Source: CALJFL01 sp047633055 (GTDB taxonomy: Bacteria > Pseudomonadota > Gammaproteobacteria > Pseudomonadales > Halieaceae). From it: a stretch of 64,000 nt of DNA. Positions within the stretch are counted from its first letter, which is position 1. Each line of letters opens with the position of its first letter. The notes below the pieces were generated by a model. The model did not search any database. It saw only the letters and a list, made by a program, of their open reading frames with translations, and had not been told where the DNA came from. Shown one piece after another: positions 1-7,811 of the stretch. The stretch is taken from positions 15,382 through 79,381 of the forward strand of contig JBLIEI010000010.1 in NCBI GenBank assembly GCA_047633055.1, given 5' to 3'. The translations under genes and the position numbers were made by a program.

Positions 1-768
1 ATGGGGCGCATTTTGATAGAGGCCATTGCCCTGTCAGGAGACGACGTGCAACTGACTGCTGCGATCGAACACCCGGGCAGTTCGCTGTTGGGCGCGGATG
101 CAGGCGAAGTCGCAGGGCAGGGTAAAAACGGCGTCGCCATTGTTAGTGACTTGGCGGGAGTTATTAACGACCTCGATGTGCTTATCGATTTTACCATCCC
201 GACTGCCACGGTCGCCAACGTGGCGGTCTGCGCTGAGCATGGCAAAGCTATTGTCATTGGCACCACCGGCTTCAGCGACCCGCAACAGGCGCAATTAGAC
301 AGCGCCGCTGGCCAGATAGCAGTGTGCAAGGCCACTAATTTCAGCACCGGTGTCAATCTTTGCTTCAAATTACTCGACATGGCCGCCAAGGTACTCGGCG
401 ACGATGTCGATATCGAAATTACCGAGTCTCATCATCGTCATAAAATCGACGCCCCCTCCGGCACCGCCCTGAGCATGGGTAAAGTGGTGGCAGACGCTCT
501 GGGACGAGACCTGAAAGAAGTCGCAGTGTATGGCCGTGAGGGCCAGACCGGGGCCAGAGATCGCAATACTATCGGCTTCGCTACCGTGCGAGCTGGCGAT
601 ATCGTCGGCGAACATACGGTGATGTTTGCGGCGGATGGCGAGCGTGTCGAAATTACCCACAAAGCGTCAAGTCGGATGTCCTTTGGCCGCGGCGCAGTCA
701 GGGCCGCGGGATGGCTTGCCGGGCAGGATAACGGAATGTATGACATGCAGGATGTGTTGGGGCTTTAG
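1..768 (+). CDS. dapB: 4-hydroxy-tetrahydrodipicolinate reductase (5' end cut by window)
   Basis: DapB reduces hydroxy-tetrahydrodipicolinate to tetrahydrodipicolinate with NAD(P)H in the diaminopimelate/lysine pathway, in the cytoplasm. The family signature ESHHRHKIDAPSGTAL is present, holding the catalytic His pair, the Lys and the substrate-binding GT. The C-terminal HKASSR and FGRGAVRAA segments are also typical. The visible frame begins at the Met of the usual GxxGRMGR nucleotide-binding loop, so roughly 12-15 N-terminal residues, including the start, lie before base 1. The ATG at base 1 is therefore not the true start. The C-terminus is complete. cnoX follows 21 bp downstream on the same strand. 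Confidence 0.95.
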   Translation: MGRILIEAIALSGDDVQLTAAIEHPGSSLLGADAGEVAGQGKNGVAIVSDLAGVINDLDVLIDFTIPTATVANVAVCAEHGKAIVIGTTGFSDPQQAQLDSAAGQIAVCKATNFSTGVNLCFKLLDMAAKVLGDDVDIEITESHHRHKIDAPSGTALSMGKVVADALGRDLKEVAVYGREGQTGARDRNTIGFATVRAGDIVGEHTVMFAADGERVEITHKASSRMSFGRGAVRAAGWLAGQDNGMYDMQDVLGL

Positions 769-789
769 TGCCCTGTAAGGAGACCCACG

Positions 790-1644
790 TTGAACGAACA
801 TATTGTAACCATCGACGAAACCAACGCGTCGCAACTACTCATTGACGAATCCCACAACCGGCCGGTCGTGGTCGATTTCTGGGCCGATTGGTGTGAGCCC
901 TGTAAAGTGCTCATGCCCATGCTCGAAAAAATCGCTACGGAATACGAGGGTGCTTTCCTGCTGGCCAAGGTTAATGCCGACGAGCAGCAGAATCTCTCTC
1001 AGCAGTTTGGCGTGCGCAGTCTGCCTACCGTCATGATCATTAAAGATGGACAGCCCGTGGACGGATTCACCGGCGCTCAGCCCGAAACTGCCGTGCGGGA
1101 AATGTTGGCCAAGTATCTACCTGCTCCCTGGGATGGATTGCTGCAACTGGCGAATGAAGCGATGGAGAAAAATGATTTCGCGGCCGCTATAGCCCCTCTG
1201 CGCCAGGCTTGGGATGAGTCCGGCCAACAGCATGAGATTACGATTGCTTACGCCCATTGCCTAATCGAGGCAATGCGCCTGGACGAAGCGCAAACCGTAT
1301 TGGATTCAATCCGTATGGCGGATCAGGATGCCGCCTATGAGCAGTTGGTAGCGCAACTAGAAATTAAGCGAGAGGCGGCCAAGTCGCCGGAGATGGATGC
1401 GCTTGAGCAGAAGCTGGCAGCCAGTCCTGAAGATCATACGATTCGTTCCCAACTGGCGGTGCAATACACGAATGTAGGCCGCTTTAAGGAAGCGTTGGAG
1501 AATTTACTGTTGATTCTGCAACAAGACCTCAACCACGCAGATGGCGCGACCAAAAAGCTGTTTCTGGATACCATGTTCAGTCTCGGTAAGGGCGATCCGT
1601 TGGCAGCGCAATACCAGCGAAAACTCTACAGCATGCTCCACTAG
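790..1644 (+). CDS. cnoX: Thioredoxin-domain/TPR chaperone, CnoX (YbbN) family
   Basis: This 284-residue protein has an N-terminal thioredoxin domain (about residues 1-110) and helical TPR-like repeats in the remaining two thirds, which is the CnoX/YbbN architecture. CnoX proteins hold unfolding substrates under oxidative (bleach) stress and pass them to GroEL or DnaK. The active site reads WCEPCK, a full redox CxxC, whereas E. coli YbbN has a degenerate SxxC. This copy may therefore also be a true thiol oxidoreductase. The start is TTG at 790 with AAGGAG about 10 bp upstream (775-780), and a strong hairpin terminator follows the stop. The operon is probably dapB-cnoX. Confidence 0.88.
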   Translation: MNEHIVTIDETNASQLLIDESHNRPVVVDFWADWCEPCKVLMPMLEKIATEYEGAFLLAKVNADEQQNLSQQFGVRSLPTVMIIKDGQPVDGFTGAQPETAVREMLAKYLPAPWDGLLQLANEAMEKNDFAAAIAPLRQAWDESGQQHEITIAYAHCLIEAMRLDEAQTVLDSIRMADQDAAYEQLVAQLEIKREAAKSPEMDALEQKLAASPEDHTIRSQLAVQYTNVGRFKEALENLLLILQQDLNHADGATKKLFLDTMFSLGKGDPLAAQYQRKLYSMLH

Positions 1645-1654
1645 CCTCTTTTTC

Positions 1655-1687
1655 CGGCTCTCCTCCCCGGGGAGCCGCAGGTTTTCT
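1655..1687 (+). terminator. Rho-independent terminator after cnoX
   Basis: CGGCTC (1655-1660) pairs with GAGCCG (1672-1677), and the loop contains a further CCCCGGGG palindrome. A T-rich tract (GGTTTTCT) follows within a few bases. It lies 11 bp after the cnoX stop and closes the dapB-cnoX unit. The remaining 200 bp before the next gene is leader or promoter sequence with no gene visible. Confidence 0.65.
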
Positions 1688-1886
1688 GGTTAGTCCCGCT
1701 CTTCATACTCCGATTTTGTCATCTTTTGTCCATTAATCTGTGTCGGTCTGGCCTTGTGCTGAGTGACTGGAATCGGTAATGTTCATGCCCAATTAATTAA
1801 AAACATACCCAAAAGTCAAATCAGCGGATAAAGCTCTGGAATTCAGCGCCGGATGCCGCGAATTAACCCCCAATGGAGGCATCCCT

Positions 1887-3065
1887 GTGGATACAAATTT
1901 TTCCCCCGAAGATCTCGCATTTCGTGATGAGGTTAGAGCCTTTTTTGCCGAGGCCTACGACGTTGAATTACAAGCCCGAATGGGCCAGCTGGCCACCTTC
2001 AAGGAGGCGGTAGTGGAGTGGCAAAAGCGTCTGCATCAGCAAGGCTGGGTTGCCCCCGGCTGGCCAGTCGAGTTCGGTGGCACGGGCTGGAATAGCACGC
2101 AAAAATATATCTATGAAAGTGAGCGCTCAGCAGCGGGCATTCGCGATGTCGTCCCTTTTGGCTTGACCATGGTTGCGCCAGTGATTCAGGCATTTGGTAA
2201 CGATGAGCAAAAAGCACGTTTTCTGCCGCCCATCCTGAGCAGCGATGACTGGTGGTGCCAGGGCTATTCGGAGACGGGTTCGGGTTCAGACCTGGCGTCC
2301 CTGAAAACCAAAGCGGAGCTGGATGGCGATGATTATGTGGTCAATGGTGCCAAGATTTGGACCACCTACGCCCAGCATGCCGATTGGATCTTTTGCCTGG
2401 TAAGAACGGATAGTGAAGGCAAGAAACAGCAAGGTATTACCTTTCTGCTGATAGACATGAAGTCACCTGGCATCAAGGTAAACCCTATAGTCAGCATCGA
2501 CAATCACCACAGTCTGAATGAAGTAGAGTTTAATAATGTGCGGGTACCGGTCGCCAATCGTATCGGTGAGCAGGACAAGGGCTGGACTTACGCCAAAGCG
2601 CTGCTGGCCCACGAGCGCACCGGCATTGCTGCAGTTGCTGACTCAAAGCGTGGTTTGGCTAAACTGATAGAACTGGCAGACAGTGAAATTAACGGTGGCA
2701 AATCACTACTCGATGACGCGCTGTTTCAAAAACGCCTGTCCGACATTGAAATTGAACTGATGGCCCTTGAGTACACCGAATTGCGGGTATTGGCTTCTAC
2801 GAGTGCCGGTGGTGCACCGGGCGCTGAGTCTTCTTTGTTGAAAATCAAGGGGACAGAGATTCAGCAGAGCATTCAGCAGCTGACCATGGAAGCCGCGGCT
2901 TACTATCAGGGTGTGTTACCCAATGAGCTTGATACAGAAACACTGGGCCATGAATACGGCTCACCAGCCAGGCAATCCTATATGTACGGTCGCGCCGCCA
3001 CCATCTATGGCGGCTCCAATGAAGTACAAAAGAACATTATCGCCAAAGCAGTACTTGGCCTGTAA
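1887..3065 (+). CDS. Acyl-CoA dehydrogenase, catalytic-type subunit of a split pair
   Basis: FAD-dependent alpha,beta-dehydrogenation of an acyl-CoA. The 392-residue protein has the N-terminal helical, middle beta and C-terminal helical domains. The middle domain carries CQGYSETGSGSDL and NGAKIWTTYAQHAD. The segment AHERTG supplies a Glu where related enzymes have the catalytic base in FERG. The C-terminus has IYGGSNEVQKNIIAKAVLG. It lacks the RxxFGxxIxxxQ FAD-contact motif of homotetrameric enzymes, and the next gene supplies that motif, so I infer an alpha2beta2 enzyme. The start is GTG at 1887 with TGGAGG 8 bp upstream. Steroid side-chain or other branched acyl-CoA is possible; the substrate is unknown. 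Confidence 0.9.
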   Translation: MDTNFSPEDLAFRDEVRAFFAEAYDVELQARMGQLATFKEAVVEWQKRLHQQGWVAPGWPVEFGGTGWNSTQKYIYESERSAAGIRDVVPFGLTMVAPVIQAFGNDEQKARFLPPILSSDDWWCQGYSETGSGSDLASLKTKAELDGDDYVVNGAKIWTTYAQHADWIFCLVRTDSEGKKQQGITFLLIDMKSPGIKVNPIVSIDNHHSLNEVEFNNVRVPVANRIGEQDKGWTYAKALLAHERTGIAAVADSKRGLAKLIELADSEINGGKSLLDDALFQKRLSDIEIELMALEYTELRVLASTSAGGAPGAESSLLKIKGTEIQQSIQQLTMEAAAYYQGVLPNELDTETLGHEYGSPARQSYMYGRAATIYGGSNEVQKNIIAKAVLGL

Positions 3066-3089
3066 ATCCCAATACGAGAGGACAGATCA

Positions 3090-4292
3090 ATGAATTTCGA
3101 TTTCACAGAAGAACAGGTCATGCTTCGTGACAGTGTTGCCCGCTTTGTACAGGACGACTACGATTTTGATAGCCGCCGGGAGATCGCTGACTCCGCTGAA
3201 GGCATGAGCAAGGTCCATTGGCAAACCTTTGCGGAACTGGGCTGGCTCTCGGTACCGTTTGCGGAGGAATATGGCGGTTTTGGCGGCACTGCCAGTGATG
3301 TCATGGTGATGATGGAGGAGTTTGGCAAGGGTTTGGTCGTTGAGCCTTATCTGGCGACTGTCGTACTCTTTGGCGGATTGCTGCAGCGCGGTGGCAGTGA
3401 AGAGCTGAAGACAGACCATATCCCTGCAATTATTGATGGCAGTCGCCAGGGCGCATTTGCCTATCTGGAACGTCAGAGCAGGTTTGAATTGGCTGACGTG
3501 AAGACTACAGCCAAGGCACAGGGTGACGCGTACACGCTGAACGGCGAAAAGGTTGTGGTCTTGAATGGTGCCAATGCTGATCACCTGATTGTTTCTGCCC
3601 GTACTTCAGGCGGGCAGTTCGACGAGCAGGGCGTGAGCCTTTTTGTCGTGCCCACCGACGCCAACGGTATCGAGATAGTCAGCTATCGACTGATGGACGG
3701 TCAACGGGTGGCCAATATTACCTTCACCGATGTGGGAGTACCCGCGGGCCGTCTTCTGGGCGAACTTAATCAGGGGCTGGAGTTGATGAATACAGTGGTC
3801 CTGGATGCGATTGTGGCGCTGGGTGCTGAGGCTCTTGGAGCTATGGCTAAGCTCAATGCCAAGACCTTGGAGTACACCAAAACCCGGGAACAGTTTGACG
3901 TGGCTATTGGCAGCTTTCAAGCCCTGCAGCACCGCATGGTCGAAACCTTCATGTCTTACGAGCAGGCCAAGTCTCTGCTGTACCGGGCAGTGTGCGCACT
4001 TCCGGCAGGGGGTGATGAAGCCAGGATCGCGGTGCATGCACTGAAGGTGATCATTGATCGCGCCGGCCGGAATGTCTATGAAGAGGCCATTCAGCTACAC
4101 GGCGGCATGGGTCTAACCGATGAGCTGGATATAGGCCACTACGCCAAGCGTTTAATGATGATTAACACCACCTTTGGTAATGGCGACTATCATCAGGCAC
4201 AATTCAACACGCTGCGGTATTCGCAGAAATCTGAAAACATTAGCCAACAGAGTCGCCCGGTACTGGCGGCCTCATCCGGAGAACGCATATGA
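3090..4292 (+). CDS. Acyl-CoA dehydrogenase, FAD-contact subunit of a split pair
   Basis: This 400-residue acyl-CoA dehydrogenase family protein starts 24 bp after its partner. It has the motif REQFDVAIGSFQALQHR, the arginine/glutamine FAD-contact segment missing from the upstream gene, and QLHGGMGLTDELDIGHY near the C-terminus. No FERG-type catalytic Glu is visible. This division of motifs between adjacent genes is characteristic of heterotetrameric acyl-CoA dehydrogenases known from mycobacterial cholesterol degradation. Its stop overlaps the next start by 4 bp (ATGA), implying translational coupling to the luciferase-like oxidoreductase. A start at ATG 3090 is supported by AGAGGA upstream. 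Confidence 0.9.
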   Translation: MNFDFTEEQVMLRDSVARFVQDDYDFDSRREIADSAEGMSKVHWQTFAELGWLSVPFAEEYGGFGGTASDVMVMMEEFGKGLVVEPYLATVVLFGGLLQRGGSEELKTDHIPAIIDGSRQGAFAYLERQSRFELADVKTTAKAQGDAYTLNGEKVVVLNGANADHLIVSARTSGGQFDEQGVSLFVVPTDANGIEIVSYRLMDGQRVANITFTDVGVPAGRLLGELNQGLELMNTVVLDAIVALGAEALGAMAKLNAKTLEYTKTREQFDVAIGSFQALQHRMVETFMSYEQAKSLLYRAVCALPAGGDEARIAVHALKVIIDRAGRNVYEEAIQLHGGMGLTDELDIGHYAKRLMMINTTFGNGDYHQAQFNTLRYSQKSENISQQSRPVLAASSGERI

Positions 4293-5329
4293 AACTGGGA
4301 TTCCTGCTCGGTTATTCTGGCAAGCAAGTCCATATTCCTATCGATCTGATTAAGCAAGCAGAGTCCATGGGGTTTGACTCCGTGTGGACCGCGGAAGCCT
4401 ACGGCAATGACGCCGTGACGGCAGCGAGCTGGGTTTTAGCGCAGACGGAAAAAATTCGTGTGGGTACTGCGATTATGCAGATGCCAGCACGGACACCGGC
4501 GATGTGTGCCATGACTGCCATGTCGCTGGACCAGCTCTCAGGTGGACGCTTTATCGTTGGCCTGGGTGCATCAGGCCCGCAGGTGGTTGAAGGTTGGCAC
4601 GGCGTACCCTATGGCAAGCCAGTGACCCGCACCAAAGAATACATCCAGATCATGCGCAAGATTTTTGAGCGTCAGGGACCGGTAGAGTTTGAAGGTGTGA
4701 TGTACCAATTACCTAACAAGGGTGAAGGGACTACGGGGCTGGGTAAGCCGCTGAAATCGATTTTGGACGGTAACCCTGACATTCCCATTTATACAGCATC
4801 GATTACACCGGCAGGATTGCGCTGTGCGGGCGAGGTTGCTGACGGCGTTTTCCCGGTATGGATGGACCCCGACAAGTACGAAGTTATTGGTGATCACTTG
4901 CAAAAAGGCTTTGATAAGGCGGGCGGCGGCAAGGGTCTGGATAACTTTGACATTGCACCGTTTGTGTCGGTGGCAATGAATGATGACCTCGACGCGGCGT
5001 TTGATTCGCTGCGCCCCTGGTTAGCGCTCTATATTGGCGGCATGGGCGCCAAGGGCAAGAATTTCTACCATGATTACACTACTCGCCTGGGCTTCGGCGA
5101 TGCCGCAGACAAGATCCAGGATCTTTATCTGGAGGGTAAAAAGCAGGAAGCCGAAGCGGCAGTTCCCAATGAGTTGCTGGACTCGGTTGCTTTGGTTGGC
5201 CCGCGTGAGCGCATCATCGAGCGTCTGGGATCCTGGAAAGAAGCGGGCAACCGTGGTGAAGTAGGCACCATGCTGCTTGGCGTGCACGATGCCGCGGTTC
5301 TGGAAGTGATTGCCAAGGAAATGCTCTGA
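4289..5329 (+). CDS. Luciferase-like (LLM) flavin/F420-dependent oxidoreductase
   Basis: This 346-residue TIM-barrel protein belongs to the bacterial luciferase-like superfamily. It begins MKLGFLLGYSG and carries AESMGFDSVWTAEAYGNDAV and LDQLSGGRFIVGLGASGPQVVEGWHG, as in F420-dependent LLM proteins related to mycobacterial Rv3520c. Members reduce or oxygenate substrates with F420H2 or FMNH2. Which cofactor is used here cannot be told from the sequence, and no F420 synthesis gene is in the window. It overlaps the upstream acyl-CoA dehydrogenase by ATGA and is followed within 2 bp by an SDR gene, so it belongs to the same catabolic operon. Confidence 0.85.
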   Translation: MKLGFLLGYSGKQVHIPIDLIKQAESMGFDSVWTAEAYGNDAVTAASWVLAQTEKIRVGTAIMQMPARTPAMCAMTAMSLDQLSGGRFIVGLGASGPQVVEGWHGVPYGKPVTRTKEYIQIMRKIFERQGPVEFEGVMYQLPNKGEGTTGLGKPLKSILDGNPDIPIYTASITPAGLRCAGEVADGVFPVWMDPDKYEVIGDHLQKGFDKAGGGKGLDNFDIAPFVSVAMNDDLDAAFDSLRPWLALYIGGMGAKGKNFYHDYTTRLGFGDAADKIQDLYLEGKKQEAEAAVPNELLDSVALVGPRERIIERLGSWKEAGNRGEVGTMLLGVHDAAVLEVIAKEML

Positions 5330-5330
5330 G

Positions 5331-6122
5331 ATGGAGATAGCGGGTAAGGTCGTTGTCGTTACCGGCGGTGCTAATGGTATTGGCAAGGGCCTGTGCGAGC
5401 GGTTCCACCAAGAAGGCGCTAGAAAAGTCGTAGTTGTTGATCTCGAGCAGGACACTGCCGACGCATTTGCAGCGACGATTGACGGCGATGCTTTCGGTGT
5501 GGACGTGCGTAACGAAGACCAAATTGCCGCTATGGTGGCTGAGGTTGAATCCGGCTACGGGCACATTGATCTTTTCTGCAGTAATGCCGGCATTATTGCT
5601 GGCGACGGTGAGCCCTGGTACGCCTCCTCTGCGTCTAACGACATCTGGCAGGCGATGTGGGACATTCATGTGATGTCGCATGTATGGGCCGCCAGAGCTT
5701 GTCTGCCCGGGATGATTGCACGGGGCGAAGGCTATTTCCTGAACACGGCTTCTGCGGCCGGCATTTTGAATCAGGTAGGCGATGCAGCGTATTCAACAAC
5801 CAAGCACGCTGCCATAGGTTTCGCTGAATCCCTGGCCATTACCCATGGTGATGACGGTATCAAGGTGTCTTGCTTGTGTCCGCAGGCGGTCGCCACGCGC
5901 ATGATTGGCGGGACCAAGGATGGAGGTACTGCCGGTGTTGATGGAGTGATTACCCCCGCTGATGTCGCTGAGACTGTGGTCAAAGGTATTGCTGAAGAAC
6001 GCTTTTTACTGTTGCCGCATCCTACCGTTGCCAAGTATCGCGAGCATAAAACCGCCGATTACGACCGCTGGTTAGGCGGTATGCGAAAATTACGTCGCGC
6101 TTATGGCAACCCTATAAGCTAA
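5331..6122 (+). CDS. Short-chain dehydrogenase/reductase (SDR)
   Basis: A classical SDR of 263 residues. The Rossmann motif is TGGANGIGKG, the NAG motif is CSNAGII, the catalytic Ser is in NTASAAG, and Tyr and Lys are in YSTTKHA. It probably oxidises or reduces a hydroxyacyl-CoA or alcohol/ketone made by the neighbouring dehydrogenase pair. I choose ATG 5331, which begins MEIAGKVVVVTGG and lies 1 bp after the upstream stop. A longer frame from TTG 5310 would only add residues overlapping the previous gene. The substrate cannot be assigned from sequence. Confidence 0.88.
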   Translation: MEIAGKVVVVTGGANGIGKGLCERFHQEGARKVVVVDLEQDTADAFAATIDGDAFGVDVRNEDQIAAMVAEVESGYGHIDLFCSNAGIIAGDGEPWYASSASNDIWQAMWDIHVMSHVWAARACLPGMIARGEGYFLNTASAAGILNQVGDAAYSTTKHAAIGFAESLAITHGDDGIKVSCLCPQAVATRMIGGTKDGGTAGVDGVITPADVAETVVKGIAEERFLLLPHPTVAKYREHKTADYDRWLGGMRKLRRAYGNPIS

Positions 6123-6216
6123 AACTATTTCACAGCTGACGCAGGCTTACTGTGATCCTGGAAAAGCGGGATCGCTTCGCGCGCACCATCCTCAAACCTG
6201 AAACGGAGATTGCCTG

Positions 6217-6924
6217 ATGGCGACCATTTACCTTTTTCGCCACGGCCAGGCATCTTTTGGCTCAGATGACTACGACAAGCTCTCCGAGTTGGGTGAACGT
6301 CAGGCTGAAGTGCTAGGGCATTATTTGCGGGACAATAATGTTGTGCTAGACGCCGCCTACAGTGGTGATTTAAGACGCCAGCGTAAAACGGCTGAGCTGG
6401 CCCTGGCGAGTCAACCTGCTGTGGTTGAACATCATATTGATGCGCGTTTCGACGAGGTTCGCAATGACGAACACGTAGAGCATCTGTTGCCAAAGTTGAT
6501 GGAGAAAGATCTCCGCTTGCAGGCTTTGATGGAGCGTGGACTGAACAACAGTAAGGACTATCAAAAAATTATCGAGGCGGTCTTTACGCATTGGGTATCA
6601 CCGCAGTGCGATGCGAGCAACATACAAAGCTGGGCTGATTACTCGGGCAATGCCAGCGCGGCTCTAGCCGACGTGATGCGCAACGAAGGTAGTGGTAAAA
6701 CCGTGGGTATCTTTACCTCCGGTGGCACTATAGCGACGCTGGTCGCCGGCGTACTGGGGTTGGAAGGAAACCAGATCTACCAGTTTTACGAACCTATTTT
6801 CAATGCGTCGATGACCCAGCTCTTTTACAACGGTGACAAGGTGTCTCTGTCGTATTTCAACGATTGCTCATTTCTGCGGGTGCTAGGACAGCAGGCGGGC
6901 GAGAACCTGATCAGCTACCGCTAG
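6217..6924 (+). CDS. Histidine phosphatase family protein (phosphoglycerate-mutase-like)
   Basis: A 235-residue protein of the histidine phosphatase (COG0406) superfamily. It starts MATIYLFRHGQASFG with the phospho-acceptor His in RHG (residues 8-10). The segment LSELGERQAEVLG is typical. The second conserved His, normally in a (S/T)HGG motif near the C-terminus, is replaced by Ser in FTSGGTIATL. Activity could therefore differ from the standard acid-phosphatase mechanism. It is the last plus-strand gene of this operon and its stop overlaps the tesB stop on the other strand by 4 bp. The role in the acyl-CoA operon is unknown. Confidence 0.85.
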   Translation: MATIYLFRHGQASFGSDDYDKLSELGERQAEVLGHYLRDNNVVLDAAYSGDLRRQRKTAELALASQPAVVEHHIDARFDEVRNDEHVEHLLPKLMEKDLRLQALMERGLNNSKDYQKIIEAVFTHWVSPQCDASNIQSWADYSGNASAALADVMRNEGSGKTVGIFTSGGTIATLVAGVLGLEGNQIYQFYEPIFNASMTQLFYNGDKVSLSYFNDCSFLRVLGQQAGENLISYR

Positions 6925-7781
6925 GTTTCGCCCTTGCTAACCCGCAGCAGCGATTCCTGTGCCGCAGAGGCCACTAGAACTCCGTCCCGGGTATAGAAGC
7001 TTCCACGGCTAAAACCACGGGCGCCACCGGAGTTGGGGCTGTCCATGGTGTACAACAAGTAGTCATCAACCCGCAACGCACGATGGAACCAAAGTGCATG
7101 ATCAAGACTGGCCAATTGCAATTCTGTGCTGGCCCCGGTGTAGGGGTGGGGGCGCAGGGCGGCACCCAATAGCGAGTAATCCGATATGTACGCCAATAGA
7201 GTTTGATGCAGTGCGCGATCGTCTGACAACTTCTGTGGCACTCGGAACCACATGTTCTGCACAGGCTCCCCAGGGGTTGGATTATTATAGTCGCGGCGCT
7301 CTATCATCCTGCGCTCAAGGACCGAGATCGTGGGCGGTTTGACCGCGTCCGGCTTGCCCTTTACATGATTTTCCCAATACTCGAAATCTGTTTCTACGTC
7401 TTCTGGCGCTGGCACGTTAGGCCCGCCCATTTGATGCTCAAGGCCTTCCTCTTCTAACTGGAACGATACCGAAGTATTGAATATCGCACGGCCGTCCTGC
7501 TTGGCAACAACGCGGCGAGTGGCGAAAGTACGACCGTCCCGAATGGGATCAACCTCGAATACGATTTGCTTGCTGGGATCGCCTGGCCTTAGGAAATAGG
7601 CATGCATGGAATGCGCGACGCGATCATCGTCAACTGATCGGATTGCCGCGTTCAGTGACTGTGCCAGTACTTGCCCGCCAAACACTCGCTTGGGTGTCTT
7701 TGGGCTATTGCCGATGAACAGGTATTTGTCGACCCGCTCAACTTCAAGATACCTGATTAGCTTTTCCAGTTCGGGTGTCAA
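6921..7781 (-). CDS. tesB: Acyl-CoA thioesterase II
   Basis: A 286-residue double hot-dog thioesterase of the TesB family, close to the E. coli length of 286. The N-terminal half has GNSPKTPKRVFGGQVLAQSL. The C-terminal half has SLDHALWFHR, FSRGSFYTRDG and a Gln in ASAAQESLLR, matching the Asp/Thr-Ser/Gln catalytic set of the family. It hydrolyses medium- and long-chain acyl-CoA to free acid and CoA, and probably relieves CoA sequestration during catabolism of bulky acyl-CoAs. The start is ATG 7781. The gene is convergent with the histidine phosphatase gene and lies downstream of the tandem TetR gene, possibly co-transcribed (30 bp gap). Confidence 0.93.
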   Translation of the reverse strand: MTPELEKLIRYLEVERVDKYLFIGNSPKTPKRVFGGQVLAQSLNAAIRSVDDDRVAHSMHAYFLRPGDPSKQIVFEVDPIRDGRTFATRRVVAKQDGRAIFNTSVSFQLEEEGLEHQMGGPNVPAPEDVETDFEYWENHVKGKPDAVKPPTISVLERRMIERRDYNNPTPGEPVQNMWFRVPQKLSDDRALHQTLLAYISDYSLLGAALRPHPYTGASTELQLASLDHALWFHRALRVDDYLLYTMDSPNSGGARGFSRGSFYTRDGVLVASAAQESLLRVSKGET

Positions 7782-7811
7782 ACATAACTCCTTGATACTG
7801 CAGTGGTGCTG

